A stretch of DNA of 64,000 nt from assembly GCA_035626395.1 (NCBI GenBank), contig DASPNR010000044.1, positions 62,001 to 126,000 on the forward strand, given 5' to 3'. Made by a program: the position numbers and the translations under genes. Positions within the stretch are counted from its first letter, which is position 1. The number at the start of each line of letters is the position of its first letter. This stretch comes from Candidatus Limnocylindrales bacterium (lineage in GTDB: Bacteria; Desulfobacterota; Binatia; UBA1149; CAITLU01). The notes beneath the pieces are model-generated. The model was given only the letters and a program-made list of their open reading frames with translations. It was not told the origin of the DNA and ran no database searches. Shown piece after piece: positions 16,914-25,870 of this stretch.

Positions 16914-18245
16914 CTACGCGGCGGCCTCATCCGCCGCAGCGCGGATGCGCTCGTTGAAGAGCGCCGCCAACTCCTCCAGATTTCGGTTGCGGTCCCAGAT
17001 TCGCTGCACTTTGGCGCGCGCCGCCGCTCGCAGGCGCGCCGCCAGCTCGGGATCGCGTGCGATCTTCTCCAGCGCGTCGGCCATCGCCGCCGGGTCGCGC
17101 TGCGGGATCATCAGGCCGGACACGCCCTCGTCGACGAGCTCCGCGATTCCACCCATGCGCGTTGCCACGATCGGTAGCCCCACGGCCATCGCCTCGGCGA
17201 TGACGTTGGGGATGACATCCTGGCGCCCGAAGTTGGTCATCTCGATGCTGCCCATCGCGAACGCGTCGCAGTCCCGGTAGAGGCCGACGAGGCGACCATG
17301 ATCGAGATAGCCGTGGAACACCACGCGCTCCTCGATGCCGAGGCGCTTGGCCTGCGCTTCCAGATATCCGCGCTGCGGGCCGTCGCCAGCAAGATGGAAA
17401 ACGGCATCCACACCTCGTTGCGCCAGCAGCGCAATCGCCTCGACGATGATGTGGAAGCCTTTGTACTCCTTGAGCCAGCCGACGCTGACCACACGGAACT
17501 CTTTGCCCTCGCTGCGCGAGCCCGGCTGGAAGCGGTCCAGGTCGGTACCGTGATAGTTGAGGAAGATCCGCGAGCCCGCCTGCGGCGAGCACACCGACGC
17601 CAGGTAGCGGCGATTGTAGTCGGCGCAAGTGACGAAGAAGTCGGCGGCCTCGAGCTTGGCCGTCAGCATCCACGGCATCATGTGGATGTCGTAGGCATGG
17701 GCGGTGACGCTGAACGGGATTCCCGCCCACTGCTTGATGAGCATGCCGACGGTGGCCGGATACGTTGCCCAGTGACAGTGCACGTGAGGAATGCCCTCGC
17801 GCTCGAAGACCTCGGCAAGGTAGAGCGCGTGCGGCACCATCATCCAATTCTTCATCAGATAGAAGTAGCGGTTGCCTCGCCAGAGCACGTCGAACCACTC
17901 GGCCAGCGTGAACGTGTCGGGGGCCGGTCCCTGCCCCCGCCTCGTCGGCACGTGCTGGCGCCACGCCTTCCAGACCGTCGCAAAGAGGGCGAGCACGCCG
18001 CGAGGGCTCTTCTTGAGGCCGCGCCAGAGAGGGCCCCACAAGGCGGCCGATCCGTAGCCTGGACAGTAGTGGGTCTCGCCGATCAGCTCGCGTCCCTGCG
18101 CCTGCTGAAGACCCGGGTCCACGCGCGAGAGCAGCGAGAACAGGCGAATGTCGTAGCCGCGCCGCTTCAACCAGACGACTTCGGCGAGAGTGAAGGTTTG
18201 GTTGATGACGGGAAAGAGCGGGAAGAGATAGGCGACCCGCCTCAT
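16914..18245 (-). CDS. Glycosyltransferase, GT4 type (WcaL-like)
   Basis: A 443-residue group 1 glycosyltransferase. The opening VAYLFPLFPVINQTFTLAEV resembles colanic-acid WcaL and ExpE7-type enzymes, whose N-terminus reads PxxSETF/TFI. The middle has the HVHCHWATYPATVG and SVTAHAYDI segments common to this subgroup. The C-terminal domain has VVSVGWLKEYKGFHI and the donor-site acidic region near VIAEAMAVGLPIVAT. The ATG overlaps the stop of the polymerase gene by 4 bp and the stop lies 5 bp before the aminotransferase start. It probably adds a later sugar of the repeat unit; specificity is unknown. Confidence 0.9.
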   Translation of the reverse strand: MRRVAYLFPLFPVINQTFTLAEVVWLKRRGYDIRLFSLLSRVDPGLQQAQGRELIGETHYCPGYGSAALWGPLWRGLKKSPRGVLALFATVWKAWRQHVPTRRGQGPAPDTFTLAEWFDVLWRGNRYFYLMKNWMMVPHALYLAEVFEREGIPHVHCHWATYPATVGMLIKQWAGIPFSVTAHAYDIHMMPWMLTAKLEAADFFVTCADYNRRYLASVCSPQAGSRIFLNYHGTDLDRFQPGSRSEGKEFRVVSVGWLKEYKGFHIIVEAIALLAQRGVDAVFHLAGDGPQRGYLEAQAKRLGIEERVVFHGYLDHGRLVGLYRDCDAFAMGSIEMTNFGRQDVIPNVIAEAMAVGLPIVATRMGGIAELVDEGVSGLMIPQRDPAAMADALEKIARDPELAARLRAAARAKVQRIWDRNRNLEELAALFNERIRAAADEAAA

Positions 18246-19813
18246 GCCGTCGCGGACCCCGATGCGCCGATGGCGGTGCCCGGAACGTGTCCGGTCTCGG
18301 CGTACGTACGATGGAGCTGAATCACGGCCAGCGACAGGCCCATGATGACGTAGAAGTAGATGTGCACCCAGATGTCGGCGAAGAAAGAGAAGAACAGGAA
18401 CATCACGACCAGGGTGCGCATGGCGTTGACGAGCCAGCGCAGGTCAACGGGCCCGAACCGGCCTTCGTAGTCGCGCAAAATCCCGTTGAGCTGGCGCAGC
18501 GTCCAGATGTACATCGCAAGATAGAGCCCGAGCGTGACCAGCCCGCCTTCGACCGCGGCCCACAGGTAGGAGTTGTGGGGCGGACCGCCCATGCCGCTGG
18601 GATCGATGATCTGCTGGACGATCGGGTAGTTTTCCAGGCCCACGCCGAGAAGCGGCGCGTACTGGATGTTGGCCGCCGTCTCGAAGAACTTCTGCGCGCG
18701 CTTCTGGAAAGAGCCCTCGGCCGTCTGGCCTTCGGCCAGAACGTCGCCGCTGCCGGCGATCCTGGTGATTCGCTGCGAAGTCTCGCTCGGCAGCAGGTAG
18801 TCGAGGAAGTTGACGTCGTAGCCCATCTGCACGACGACGACCATCGTGGCCAGCGCCAGGCCGATCAGCTTGCGATAGCTGAAGCGCCCCTCCAGCAGCG
18901 TGATGCCGAGGAAGAGCAGGATGCCGAGAAAGCCCGAGCGCGAGCCGGTCATGGGCAACGCAATCATGCAGCCGGCAAAACCTGCCAGCCAGGCCAGCCA
19001 GACGGTGAACGAGCGTACGCGGGTACGCATGTACCAGAGGAACACACCGCACAGCAGGATGTAGAATGCCAGCTTGTTGGGGTTGGTTCCGGTGTAGAGA
19101 CCGGTTCCGGCTTCGCCCACGACGCGTAAGCGCCCTTTCCCCCAGCCTAACTCGCCGGCCTCGCTACTGAGGTTCAGATAACTCATCAAGAGCACCGACA
19201 GCAGCAGGCCGACGATGACCTTGAGCTGACGGGGCGTGCGCACGAAGAACACGAAGAAGAGCAGAAAGACGTAGCGCGTGACGATCTTGACGCGGGGATC
19301 GCGCGTGCGCACGAGCAGCTCGCCGCCGGCCTTGCGGGCGCCGTACAGCTCCTTGCTCATGCCTTTGCGCTCTTCCATCGTCTGCTCGTCGTCGCCCGTG
19401 CCGATGGTGCGGTTGTAGATCACGCCCGACGACAGCAGGATCGCCAGTGCGACCAGCAGGAAGACCAGCGGACGCGCGCGCCAGAACCAGCCGAAGCCGT
19501 CCTTGAGCGTGCCGAACAGCAGCATGGGCAGCAGCACCATGCCGAGCAGGTTGTTGATCGTGAAGTTGCCCGAGCCGCGCAGCGGCTCCGGGTACGTGAA
19601 CAGGAACGTGATCAGGTAGACGACGACGCCGAGAAACGGGTAGCGGACGATCCCGTAGGCGCCGAGTGCGCCACCAGCCAGCAGGATCGCCAGCGCACCG
19701 GCGCCGCTCGAGGCCGTGAGCGTGGCTCCGGCAAGAAGGACCAGGAAGCCTACGACGAGGACGATGATTTGTGCGCGGCTGGCGTCGGCCCCGCGGCTGA
19801 TCGTTGTCCCCAT
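18242..19813 (-). CDS. O-antigen polymerase/ligase family membrane protein
   Basis: A 523-residue polytopic membrane protein with roughly 11-12 predicted helices and a large periplasmic loop (about residues 290-400, around TSQRITRIAGSGDV and LLGVGLENYPIV). Such a loop and the GVGLENY-type motif are typical of Wzy/WaaL-family proteins that polymerise or ligate undecaprenyl-linked glycans in the periplasm. It follows the kinase-like gene by 28 bp and overlaps the glycosyltransferase gene by 4 bp. With Wzx-, Wzz- and Wza-like genes in the same operon, polymerase is the more likely role. Some exosortase loci carry a related O-glycosylation ligase, so ligase activity cannot be excluded. Confidence 0.82.
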   Translation of the reverse strand: MGTTISRGADASRAQIIVLVVGFLVLLAGATLTASSGAGALAILLAGGALGAYGIVRYPFLGVVVYLITFLFTYPEPLRGSGNFTINNLLGMVLLPMLLFGTLKDGFGWFWRARPLVFLLVALAILLSSGVIYNRTIGTGDDEQTMEERKGMSKELYGARKAGGELLVRTRDPRVKIVTRYVFLLFFVFFVRTPRQLKVIVGLLLSVLLMSYLNLSSEAGELGWGKGRLRVVGEAGTGLYTGTNPNKLAFYILLCGVFLWYMRTRVRSFTVWLAWLAGFAGCMIALPMTGSRSGFLGILLFLGITLLEGRFSYRKLIGLALATMVVVVQMGYDVNFLDYLLPSETSQRITRIAGSGDVLAEGQTAEGSFQKRAQKFFETAANIQYAPLLGVGLENYPIVQQIIDPSGMGGPPHNSYLWAAVEGGLVTLGLYLAMYIWTLRQLNGILRDYEGRFGPVDLRWLVNAMRTLVVMFLFFSFFADIWVHIYFYVIMGLSLAVIQLHRTYAETGHVPGTAIGASGSATA

Positions 19814-19841
19814 CTGCTATCGAAGCCCTGCGCGTCGCGCG

Positions 19842-20573
19842 CTAGCCGATGACCGCGGCCAGTCGCTCCGGAATGTATTGTCTGGTCTTGTTCAGGACGA
19901 CGCCGAGCAGATTGGCGCCCGTCTCGCGGATGATCTCTGCGGCCCGCGAAGCGATGCTCACGGGCGTGATGTCCGCCTCCACGACCAGGATGACGCCATC
20001 GACCAGCGGCGCCAATGCGCGCGCGTCCGGATAGAGCGTCACCGGCGGCGCGTCCACGAAGGTCACGTCGGCCAGGCGCGCCAGGCCCGCCACCACTTCG
20101 GCCGTCTTGGGGCTGTCGATGACGTCGACGGCGCTGATGCGGCCGCTGCCGGCCGTAACGATGGCGACGCCTTCGAGGTCGGTCGGCTGGATGACCTCGT
20201 CGATGCGCTTGTTCTCGCCGACGACGTTCATGAAGCCGGTCTGGCCGCTGACGTTCATGAGGCGCCACAAGGCGGGCGTACGAAGGTTGAGGTCGACCAG
20301 AAGCGCGCGGGCACGGCCGCCCTCGGCGATGGCGCGGGCCAGGAGGCAGGCCACGCTCGAGGTGCCCTCGCCGTGCAGCGAGCTGACCACCAGGATCGTG
20401 CGCACGCTCTCGCCGACGGCCGAGCCGAGCAGCGAGCGGCGCAGCTCGTAGAAGTCGTCAGCACCGTGCAGCGGAATGGTCGGCGTCGGATAGGGTACGT
20501 CGAACGTCTCGGCCGCACGCTCCTGTGCCCGGAGGGCCTCGGCGCGCTTGAGCGCTTCGTAGGTCTTGCTCAT
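19842..20573 (-). CDS. CpsD/CapB-type tyrosine-kinase-like ATPase, Walker A lysine absent
   Basis: A 243-residue cytoplasmic P-loop protein of the bacterial tyrosine kinase family that partners Wzz-type co-polymerases. The Walker A segment reads LHGEGTSS where active kinases have GEGKS/T; Thr (codon ACC) replaces the lysine. Walker A-prime reads VDLNLRTP, keeping the first acidic residue but not the second, and Walker B reads FVDAPP. The C-terminus lacks the usual tyrosine cluster and keeps a single Tyr. It starts with the family MSKxYEAL, probably a contact to the membrane partner. ATPase or kinase activity may be weak or lost, leaving a structural role in chain-length control. It lies 22 bp after the Wzz-type gene. 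Confidence 0.82.
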   Translation of the reverse strand: MSKTYEALKRAEALRAQERAAETFDVPYPTPTIPLHGADDFYELRRSLLGSAVGESVRTILVVSSLHGEGTSSVACLLARAIAEGGRARALLVDLNLRTPALWRLMNVSGQTGFMNVVGENKRIDEVIQPTDLEGVAIVTAGSGRISAVDVIDSPKTAEVVAGLARLADVTFVDAPPVTLYPDARALAPLVDGVILVVEADITPVSIASRAAEIIRETGANLLGVVLNKTRQYIPERLAAVIG

Positions 20574-20595
20574 CTCTGCTCCGCCCCTTCAGCCA

Positions 20596-22185
20596 TCAGG
20601 CTCTGCGGCCACCGTTGCCGTTGCCGTTGCCGCCGCGGCGATTGCCGGGCCGGCGCGCGTTGCCGACGCGATAGCCGTTGCCAACGTTGCCTTGGACGTT
20701 GCCCTGCAGATTGCCCTGGAGGTTGCCCTGCAGGTTGAAGTTGCCACCCGGGCCGCCTCCGCCATTGAGCGGAATCGCCGCCAGCACCGGAAGGCCGAGG
20801 TGGTGGCGCACGTCCAGGTCGCTGTTCATGACCGGGTTGACCATCTCGAACACCACCGCCGAGCTGACGCTGAGCAGCAACGCCAGGAACGTCGTCAGCA
20901 CCAGCGTGACGACCTTGTAGTCGGCCTCGCGATCCAGGGGCGCCGCCGCCGCCTCGATCAGCGCGACGTTGGAAAGCCCGGCCATGTCCATGGCCTCGGA
21001 GACCTTCATTTGATTGAGCTTGGCCAGCAGGGCGTCGTAGGTGTTCTTGAGCTCCTCGCGGTCGCGGCGCATGCGCATCACTTCGTAGTGCTTGGCGTGC
21101 AGCACGCGGATCTTGCCCTCGTAGTCGGTGATGCGTTCGGCCAGGAGCGCGCGGCGCGCCTCGAGGGCGCCGAGCTGCGCCTGTCCGCTGAGCAGCTCTT
21201 CCTGCAGGCGGCGGCGCACCGGCGTTTCGGCCATCTTCTTGCGGCCGACCACGGTACCTTCCTGCGCGGCGATCTGAGACTTGAGGCCCGCGATCTCCGC
21301 GTCGGCGTCCATCACCAGACGGTGCTGCGGCGTGTAGAGCTGCAGCAGCCGCTCCTTCTCCATCTCCAGCCGGGCCAGGTTCTGGCGCAGGTAGGACAGG
21401 AGAGGATTGGGAATCATCTCGACTTCGGTGGCCTGCTGCTCGGGAATGTACTCGAGCTCGGCCTCTACCGAGGCCACGCGCGTGGTCAGCTCGGTGACCT
21501 GCGCCTCGGTGCGGCGCAGATCGGACTCCAGCGCGGCGCGCTGGCGAAGCAGGTTGTCCTTCTCGGTGGCGATGGAGGTCAGGCCGTTGGTGGCGTCGAA
21601 CCGCTCCATCTCCAGGTCGGCCTGCACGAACGCTTCCTTGGCCGCCTGCGTCTCCTTGTCGAAGAACGTCAGGGCACCCGGCGCTTTGTGTGCCTCGATG
21701 TGGTAGCGCGAGTACAGGTCCACGAGCGTGTTGACCACGTGGATCGCGAAGTCCGGGTCCGAGCTCTTGTAGGAGATCTCGAGGACGTTCGACTGCGGCT
21801 TCCTCAGCACCTGCACGCGCTGCTCGAGCTGCGCCACGTTCGGCGACGGGAAGCCGCCCTCGGGGTCGGCGGCGGCCTGCGCCTCGAGCTCGTCATGCAG
21901 GCGGCGCATCAGGTCGCGGCTGCGAATGAGCTGGATTTCCGAGTTCACCACCGATTCGTTCGGCAGCTCGGAGACGGCCGTCTGCCGGGCCAGCGGCGAG
22001 ACCTCCGGATAGGCGCGATCGCGCGTGATCATCACCTTGCTCTTGGCGCTGAACACGGGCTGCCGGATCAAGTTGAAGAAGTTGAACGGCACGAAGATCG
22101 CGAGGAACACCAACGCGACCAGCCGCCACCTCTTGAAGATGGCGGTGACGGCTTGTCGCAGAAGGTAGAGTGAACGCTGGTCCAT
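20596..22185 (-). CDS. Wzz/GNVR-type polysaccharide co-polymerase with Asn-Gly-Gln repeat tail
   Basis: A 529-residue chain-length determinant. A first membrane helix lies at about residues 18-42 and a second near 410-435 (VVTLVLTTFLALLLSVSSAVVFE); the periplasmic region between is mainly coiled coil, as in exosortase-locus PCP proteins. The catalytic-type kinase domain is absent and supplied by the next gene. Residues 474-529 form an unusual cytoplasmic tail rich in Asn, Gly, Gln and Arg, with tandem NLQG/NVQG units coded by 12-bp repeats. The tail ends in basic NRRGGNGNGNGGRRA. It regulates glycan length and couples polymerase to the export lipoprotein, whose gene is 22 bp upstream. Confidence 0.87.
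   Translation of the reverse strand: MDQRSLYLLRQAVTAIFKRWRLVALVFLAIFVPFNFFNLIRQPVFSAKSKVMITRDRAYPEVSPLARQTAVSELPNESVVNSEIQLIRSRDLMRRLHDELEAQAAADPEGGFPSPNVAQLEQRVQVLRKPQSNVLEISYKSSDPDFAIHVVNTLVDLYSRYHIEAHKAPGALTFFDKETQAAKEAFVQADLEMERFDATNGLTSIATEKDNLLRQRAALESDLRRTEAQVTELTTRVASVEAELEYIPEQQATEVEMIPNPLLSYLRQNLARLEMEKERLLQLYTPQHRLVMDADAEIAGLKSQIAAQEGTVVGRKKMAETPVRRRLQEELLSGQAQLGALEARRALLAERITDYEGKIRVLHAKHYEVMRMRRDREELKNTYDALLAKLNQMKVSEAMDMAGLSNVALIEAAAAPLDREADYKVVTLVLTTFLALLLSVSSAVVFEMVNPVMNSDLDVRHHLGLPVLAAIPLNGGGGPGGNFNLQGNLQGNLQGNVQGNVGNGYRVGNARRPGNRRGGNGNGNGGRRA
20684..20731 (-). repeat. Four tandem 12-bp repeats inside the Wzz-type gene
   Basis: Four head-to-tail 12-bp units (plus-strand form A-C/G-G/A-TTGCCYTGS) run from 20684 to 20731 and a partial unit follows. 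On the coding strand each unit encodes Asn-Leu/Val-Gln-Gly. The units differ by one to three bases, mostly at silent or Leu/Val positions, so the amino acid pattern is preserved. Such arrays can change copy number by slippage in steps of four residues without shifting the frame. Confidence 0.85.
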
Positions 22186-22207
22186 AGGTCGGCTTCCCTC
22201 GGCCCGC

Positions 22208-22927
22208 TCAGAAGTCGGTCAGACGCGTCGTGGGCTCGCGGATCGGGATGAGATCGATGAGCCACTGACGCACCCACAAATCGGCGTTCGTAATCCAGGT
22301 AGCTGGCACGTAGACCACGTCGTTGGGGCCGAGAGCCAGGTCCTGGCTGGTGTCACCTGTTTCGAGCACGCGCCTCAGGTCGATGCGCTGTGCAGAATAC
22401 CCGCCCTGCGGGTTCCACGCGATGTGCAGCACGCTGTCGAGGCGCGCCGAGTAGGCAGTCCCTCCGGCCTCCAGGATCGCACGCAGCGATGTCATTCCCG
22501 GCCGCACCGTCACGTAACCGGGCTTCTTCACCTCGCCGCCGACATAGGCGCGATAGTTGGTGAATTCCTTGACCCGCACCGACAGCGACGGGCTGCGATA
22601 GGTGATGGAGGCGCGGCGCATGATGTCGGCCTCCAACTCGTCCGTGGTCAGGCCCACGGCCTGGAACTGACCGACGCCCGGTACCGAGATCTGGCCATCG
22701 GGACCGACGGTGGCCTCGCCGGCCAGCTCATCGTGGTACTGCGAGGTGATCTGGATCTTGTCGCCAGTCTGAATGCGGTAGATCGGCGCGGGGGCCTCGG
22801 GCTGAGCGGCACCGAGCTCGGGCGTGGTCGCCAGCGCCGGCTGGTATGCCGGGATGCCCGAGTAATTCGGGAAGCATCCTGCCCACAGCAACGCGGACAG
22901 CAACGGGAACAGTATTCGTGACTTCAT
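22208..22927 (-). CDS. Polysaccharide export lipoprotein (Wza/SLBB family)
   Basis: A 239-residue outer-membrane export protein. It has a lipoprotein signal (LLSALLWAGC, lipid on Cys18), then the polysaccharide export domain starting YRIQTGDKIQITSQYHDEL with VGPDGQISVPGVGQFQAVGLT, followed by one SLBB-type ligand-binding domain (NYRAYVGGEVKKPGYVTVRPGMT). Family members form the ring through which capsule or exopolysaccharide leaves the cell. It is the first gene of the 18-gene operon; a 490-bp non-coding stretch lies upstream, so the main promoter is probably there. It is shorter than E. coli Wza and has only one clear SLBB repeat, as in exosortase-type loci. Confidence 0.9.
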   Translation of the reverse strand: MKSRILFPLLSALLWAGCFPNYSGIPAYQPALATTPELGAAQPEAPAPIYRIQTGDKIQITSQYHDELAGEATVGPDGQISVPGVGQFQAVGLTTDELEADIMRRASITYRSPSLSVRVKEFTNYRAYVGGEVKKPGYVTVRPGMTSLRAILEAGGTAYSARLDSVLHIAWNPQGGYSAQRIDLRRVLETGDTSQDLALGPNDVVYVPATWITNADLWVRQWLIDLIPIREPTTRLTDF

Positions 22928-23417
22928 GAAATTCGTCCGCTCTCAGGCTCGGGCGCAACCAACACTACGATGCAGCCTTTTCGTCGTCTCGACACTGCCT
23001 GGCGATCCTGCATCTGAAGAAGAAGTCGCGAGCGTCGGGCGCTGCCCCGGGGCGCGCGCCGCCCGTTGCTCGACAGCGACCTTCATCCCCGCACTCGGGA
23101 ACTGTTCCTAGATGCACGAACTGCCCCCCGGACATTCGGACTCGCGGCTACGCATCCCCTTCACCTGCCGGAGTTCCCGATCAGCCGAAGATTCCAGCAC
23201 TATGCCGGCGCGATCCGTTGCCGTGGCATAGAGCATCCCGCAAAAACTTACAACAAATCCTCAACGCACCGCGTGCTTTGCTCTCCTCGGACGGACACCG
23301 CTGCACGAAGACGGCCGCTCGAAGCTTGCACGGACGTCATTCCGGATGCGAAGAGCGAAAATCTTACCATCCGGAAGTGGGACTTTCATCCCAAGAACTG
23401 CACGCAGCGCGCTAACA
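22928..23417. other. 490-bp intergenic region upstream of the polysaccharide operon
   Basis: No convincing gene lies here; the open frames have poor third-position GC compared with neighbours. The stretch is visibly richer in A/T than the surrounding genes, especially around 23235-23260 and 23340-23400. On the minus strand it should hold the end of the ATPase transcript and the promoter of the export operon. A short imperfect hairpin (TGGGA/TCCCA around a 6-nt loop, near 23380-23396) follows the ATPase gene. I searched by eye for a sigma-54 -24/-12 element (TGGCAC-N5-TTGC) and found no good match. Confidence 0.6.
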
Positions 23418-25766
23418 CTACCCTCTGCCGCGGGGCTCAACAAGGCGATCAGGGGTGCGCTCGAGCGAAGAACGCGACGAGCGGCCAAGCAGATAACGCG
23501 CCGCCTCCAGGGCGGAGTCGCGCGACGGGAACCCGGTGACGTAGATCGTCTTCACCGGCGTTCCCTTTCCCCGCGTGACGGTTTTGAGCTCCCGCCCCGG
23601 AAGCGCCGCCGTGGCCCATGCCGCCGCCCGCTCGGTGGACTTGCCGTCGGTGCTCTCGGCGACCAGGACCTGGTAACCGCCGCCGCTGGCCGGCGCGACC
23701 ATCTGCTCGGGACTGAGGAACGGCAGGAAGACGTCGGTGCCGACGCTGAGCTCGTGCGCGTCGCTGATACCGGCGTTGTGCCGGAAAATCTCGGTCAGGA
23801 CGGAGGAATCGACGGTGCCGTAGTACTGCATCGCGATGGCCCACACCGTGTCGCCGCGCGCGACCTTGACGTGCCGCCCGATCACAGGCCGGGCGGTGCC
23901 GGCGGCGCGTGGGGGCCTGCTGCCGGGCCTGGTTCCGGAAAGCGACGCTACGCTTTCCAGCCCCTGCGCCAGGCCGGCCGGCGGAGATGTCGGCGGCGAA
24001 GCCACACCGAGATCCTCGGGGGGCAGCGGCTTGGCGGCCTCGGCCGCCGCCGCGGCGGGAACTGCCGGAGCCGGAGCGGCAACGGGCGGCGTCGCGCCTT
24101 TGGGTTTGAGTGCGGCCTGCGCCATCGCCTCCGCGTCTTCTCGCGGGCGGACGGCCGCCTCTTCGCCACCGATGTCCTCTGCCGCTTCTGCTGCCGCCGA
24201 GGCCGCGGTCGGCGGCCGCCGAGCGCCGGGGTCGGCATCGCTGCCGCCATACAGCCTCGATGCGGCGCGGCGGGCCCGCTCCTCCGCGTTGCGCACGGTG
24301 CCGCTCATCACGTCCGTCAGCGAGCGCGGCTCGGCGCTCGCCGTATCCTGCCCCCCGCTGTCCCCGGAGACCTCGGGAACGTACGCGTCGATCGGCTGGG
24401 AATCTGCGGTGGCGACGGCAGAAGGCGCCTCCGGCACCGACGGCGCGCTCCTGCGCTCCGCACCGGTTGGCGGCATTGCTGCGCGTACGCGATCGGCCAT
24501 GACCAGCGCCGCGTCGGCAGGCGCTGGCGCGGTCCGCGACGGTTCGGGTTCGGCCACTGGCGCGGGCGCCGGCGCAGCCGCGGCAGCATCGACGATGGGA
24601 GGCGTCGCGGGTGGCGGCGAGGCGTTCGGCGCTGTGACAACGGGCGCTGCGGCGGGCGGCATTGCTGCCACTGGAGCAGGCGCAGGCGCGGTGGCGGCCG
24701 CAGGCGGCGTAGCTGCAACAGGCGCCGGCACAGGCGCCGGCGCGGGCGGCGTCGCCGGAGCGGAGGCGGGTTGCGGCGCCGGCGCGGCCGGCGGCGGCAC
24801 CGACGCGACCTCGACGGGCGCTGCAGCATCCGTGCGCATTCCTCCCCAGAGGCGCCCGGCGGCGTACGCGGTCAGCAGCACCACCGCGGTGACGGCGCCG
24901 TAACGGACGGCCGGCCGCGAGAGCACCTCTCGCACGCGCATCATCCAGGCCTGCGTCTGCGTCTGGCCGTCGAGATCGCGGATCGCCGCGTTCATCAGCG
25001 AGGTCGTGATGCGATCCTTGCCTTCGGCGAACGCGATCATCATGGCGTTGTCGCAGATGACGTTGATGACGCGGGGAATGCCCTGCGCGGCCTGCCAGCA
25101 GCGCATCAGCGCCGCGCTCGTGAACAGCTCGGCCTTCTGTCCGCCCGCAGTCCGCAGCCGCGTCTCCACATAGGCGCGAATCTCGTCGGCGCGCATCGGC
25201 TTGAGCGTGGCGCGCACGCCGATCCGCTGACGCAGCTGGCGCAGATTGGGCCGCCGCAGCTTCTCCTCCAGCTCGGGCTGGCCGCTGAGGACGATCTGCA
25301 GGATCTTTTCCTTGGTGGTCTCGAGGTTGGAAAGGAGCCGCAGCTCCTCGAGCACCGCGTCCTCCAGCGTCTGCGCCTCGTCGATGATCACGACGACGTT
25401 CACACCCTCGGTCAGCTGCTCGAGCAGAAACTTGTTGAGGCGCTCCAGAAGGTGGAGGCGCCCGCGCGACTCGGTGTGGATGCCGAGCTCCATGCAGATG
25501 TACTCGAGGAGCTCATCGAAGCTGACGCCGGGGTTGAAGACGAAAACGATGCGGGTTTCGCCCTCGATCTCGTCGACGATGCGCCGCAGCAGCGTGGTCT
25601 TGCCGGTGCCCGCCTCGCCGATCAGTGTCAGGAAGCCCTTGCGCGATTTGATGCCGTACATCATCGAGGCGAGCGCCTCGCGCGTGGACTCGTTTATGTA
25701 ATGGAACTTGGGGTCCGGAGTCAGGTTAAACGGGTTCTCGGACAGATGATAAAAGTGTGCGTACAT
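23418..25766 (-). CDS. ExeA-like AAA ATPase with membrane segment, Pro/Ala linker, LysM and SPOR-like C-terminus
   Basis: A 782-residue protein. The N-terminal AAA domain (YHLSENPFNLTPDPKFHY start, Walker A GEAGTGKT at 50-57, Walker B VVVIIDEAQ near 124-132) is the type found in general secretion gene ExeA and in exosortase-locus ATPases. A single membrane helix follows at about 288-306. Next is a Pro/Ala-rich linker of about 300 residues, then a LysM-like domain (VARGDTVWAIAMQYYG, about 628-680) and a final SPOR-like module containing YQVLVAES and TIYVTGFPSRDSALEAARYL. So a cytoplasmic ATPase is tied to a periplasmic peptidoglycan-binding end. It probably helps build or position the export machine. 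The gene lies 104 bp after the sigma-54 regulator gene. Confidence 0.83.
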   Translation of the reverse strand: MYAHFYHLSENPFNLTPDPKFHYINESTREALASMMYGIKSRKGFLTLIGEAGTGKTTLLRRIVDEIEGETRIVFVFNPGVSFDELLEYICMELGIHTESRGRLHLLERLNKFLLEQLTEGVNVVVIIDEAQTLEDAVLEELRLLSNLETTKEKILQIVLSGQPELEEKLRRPNLRQLRQRIGVRATLKPMRADEIRAYVETRLRTAGGQKAELFTSAALMRCWQAAQGIPRVINVICDNAMMIAFAEGKDRITTSLMNAAIRDLDGQTQTQAWMMRVREVLSRPAVRYGAVTAVVLLTAYAAGRLWGGMRTDAAAPVEVASVPPPAAPAPQPASAPATPPAPAPVPAPVAATPPAAATAPAPAPVAAMPPAAAPVVTAPNASPPPATPPIVDAAAAAPAPAPVAEPEPSRTAPAPADAALVMADRVRAAMPPTGAERRSAPSVPEAPSAVATADSQPIDAYVPEVSGDSGGQDTASAEPRSLTDVMSGTVRNAEERARRAASRLYGGSDADPGARRPPTAASAAAEAAEDIGGEEAAVRPREDAEAMAQAALKPKGATPPVAAPAPAVPAAAAAEAAKPLPPEDLGVASPPTSPPAGLAQGLESVASLSGTRPGSRPPRAAGTARPVIGRHVKVARGDTVWAIAMQYYGTVDSSVLTEIFRHNAGISDAHELSVGTDVFLPFLSPEQMVAPASGGGYQVLVAESTDGKSTERAAAWATAALPGRELKTVTRGKGTPVKTIYVTGFPSRDSALEAARYLLGRSSRSSLERTPDRLVEPRGRG

Positions 25767-25870
25767 CCTGCTGCGCCCTGTCGGCTGGCGCCACGATGAC
25801 GGGCGTCCAACCGACTTCTTATCTCACGTGGCGCGATCGATCCCAACCAGGTATCGAGGCGAAAACGTCC

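Noticed and set aside
22928..23417. Sigma-54 promoter before the export lipoprotein gene
   Set aside because: No TGGCAC-N5-TTGC match on the minus strand by eye; a profile scan would be needed to decide.
23066..23539. 157-residue plus-strand frame in the intergenic region
   Set aside because: Low third-position GC, no ribosome site and unusual composition. It overlaps the end of the ATPase gene.
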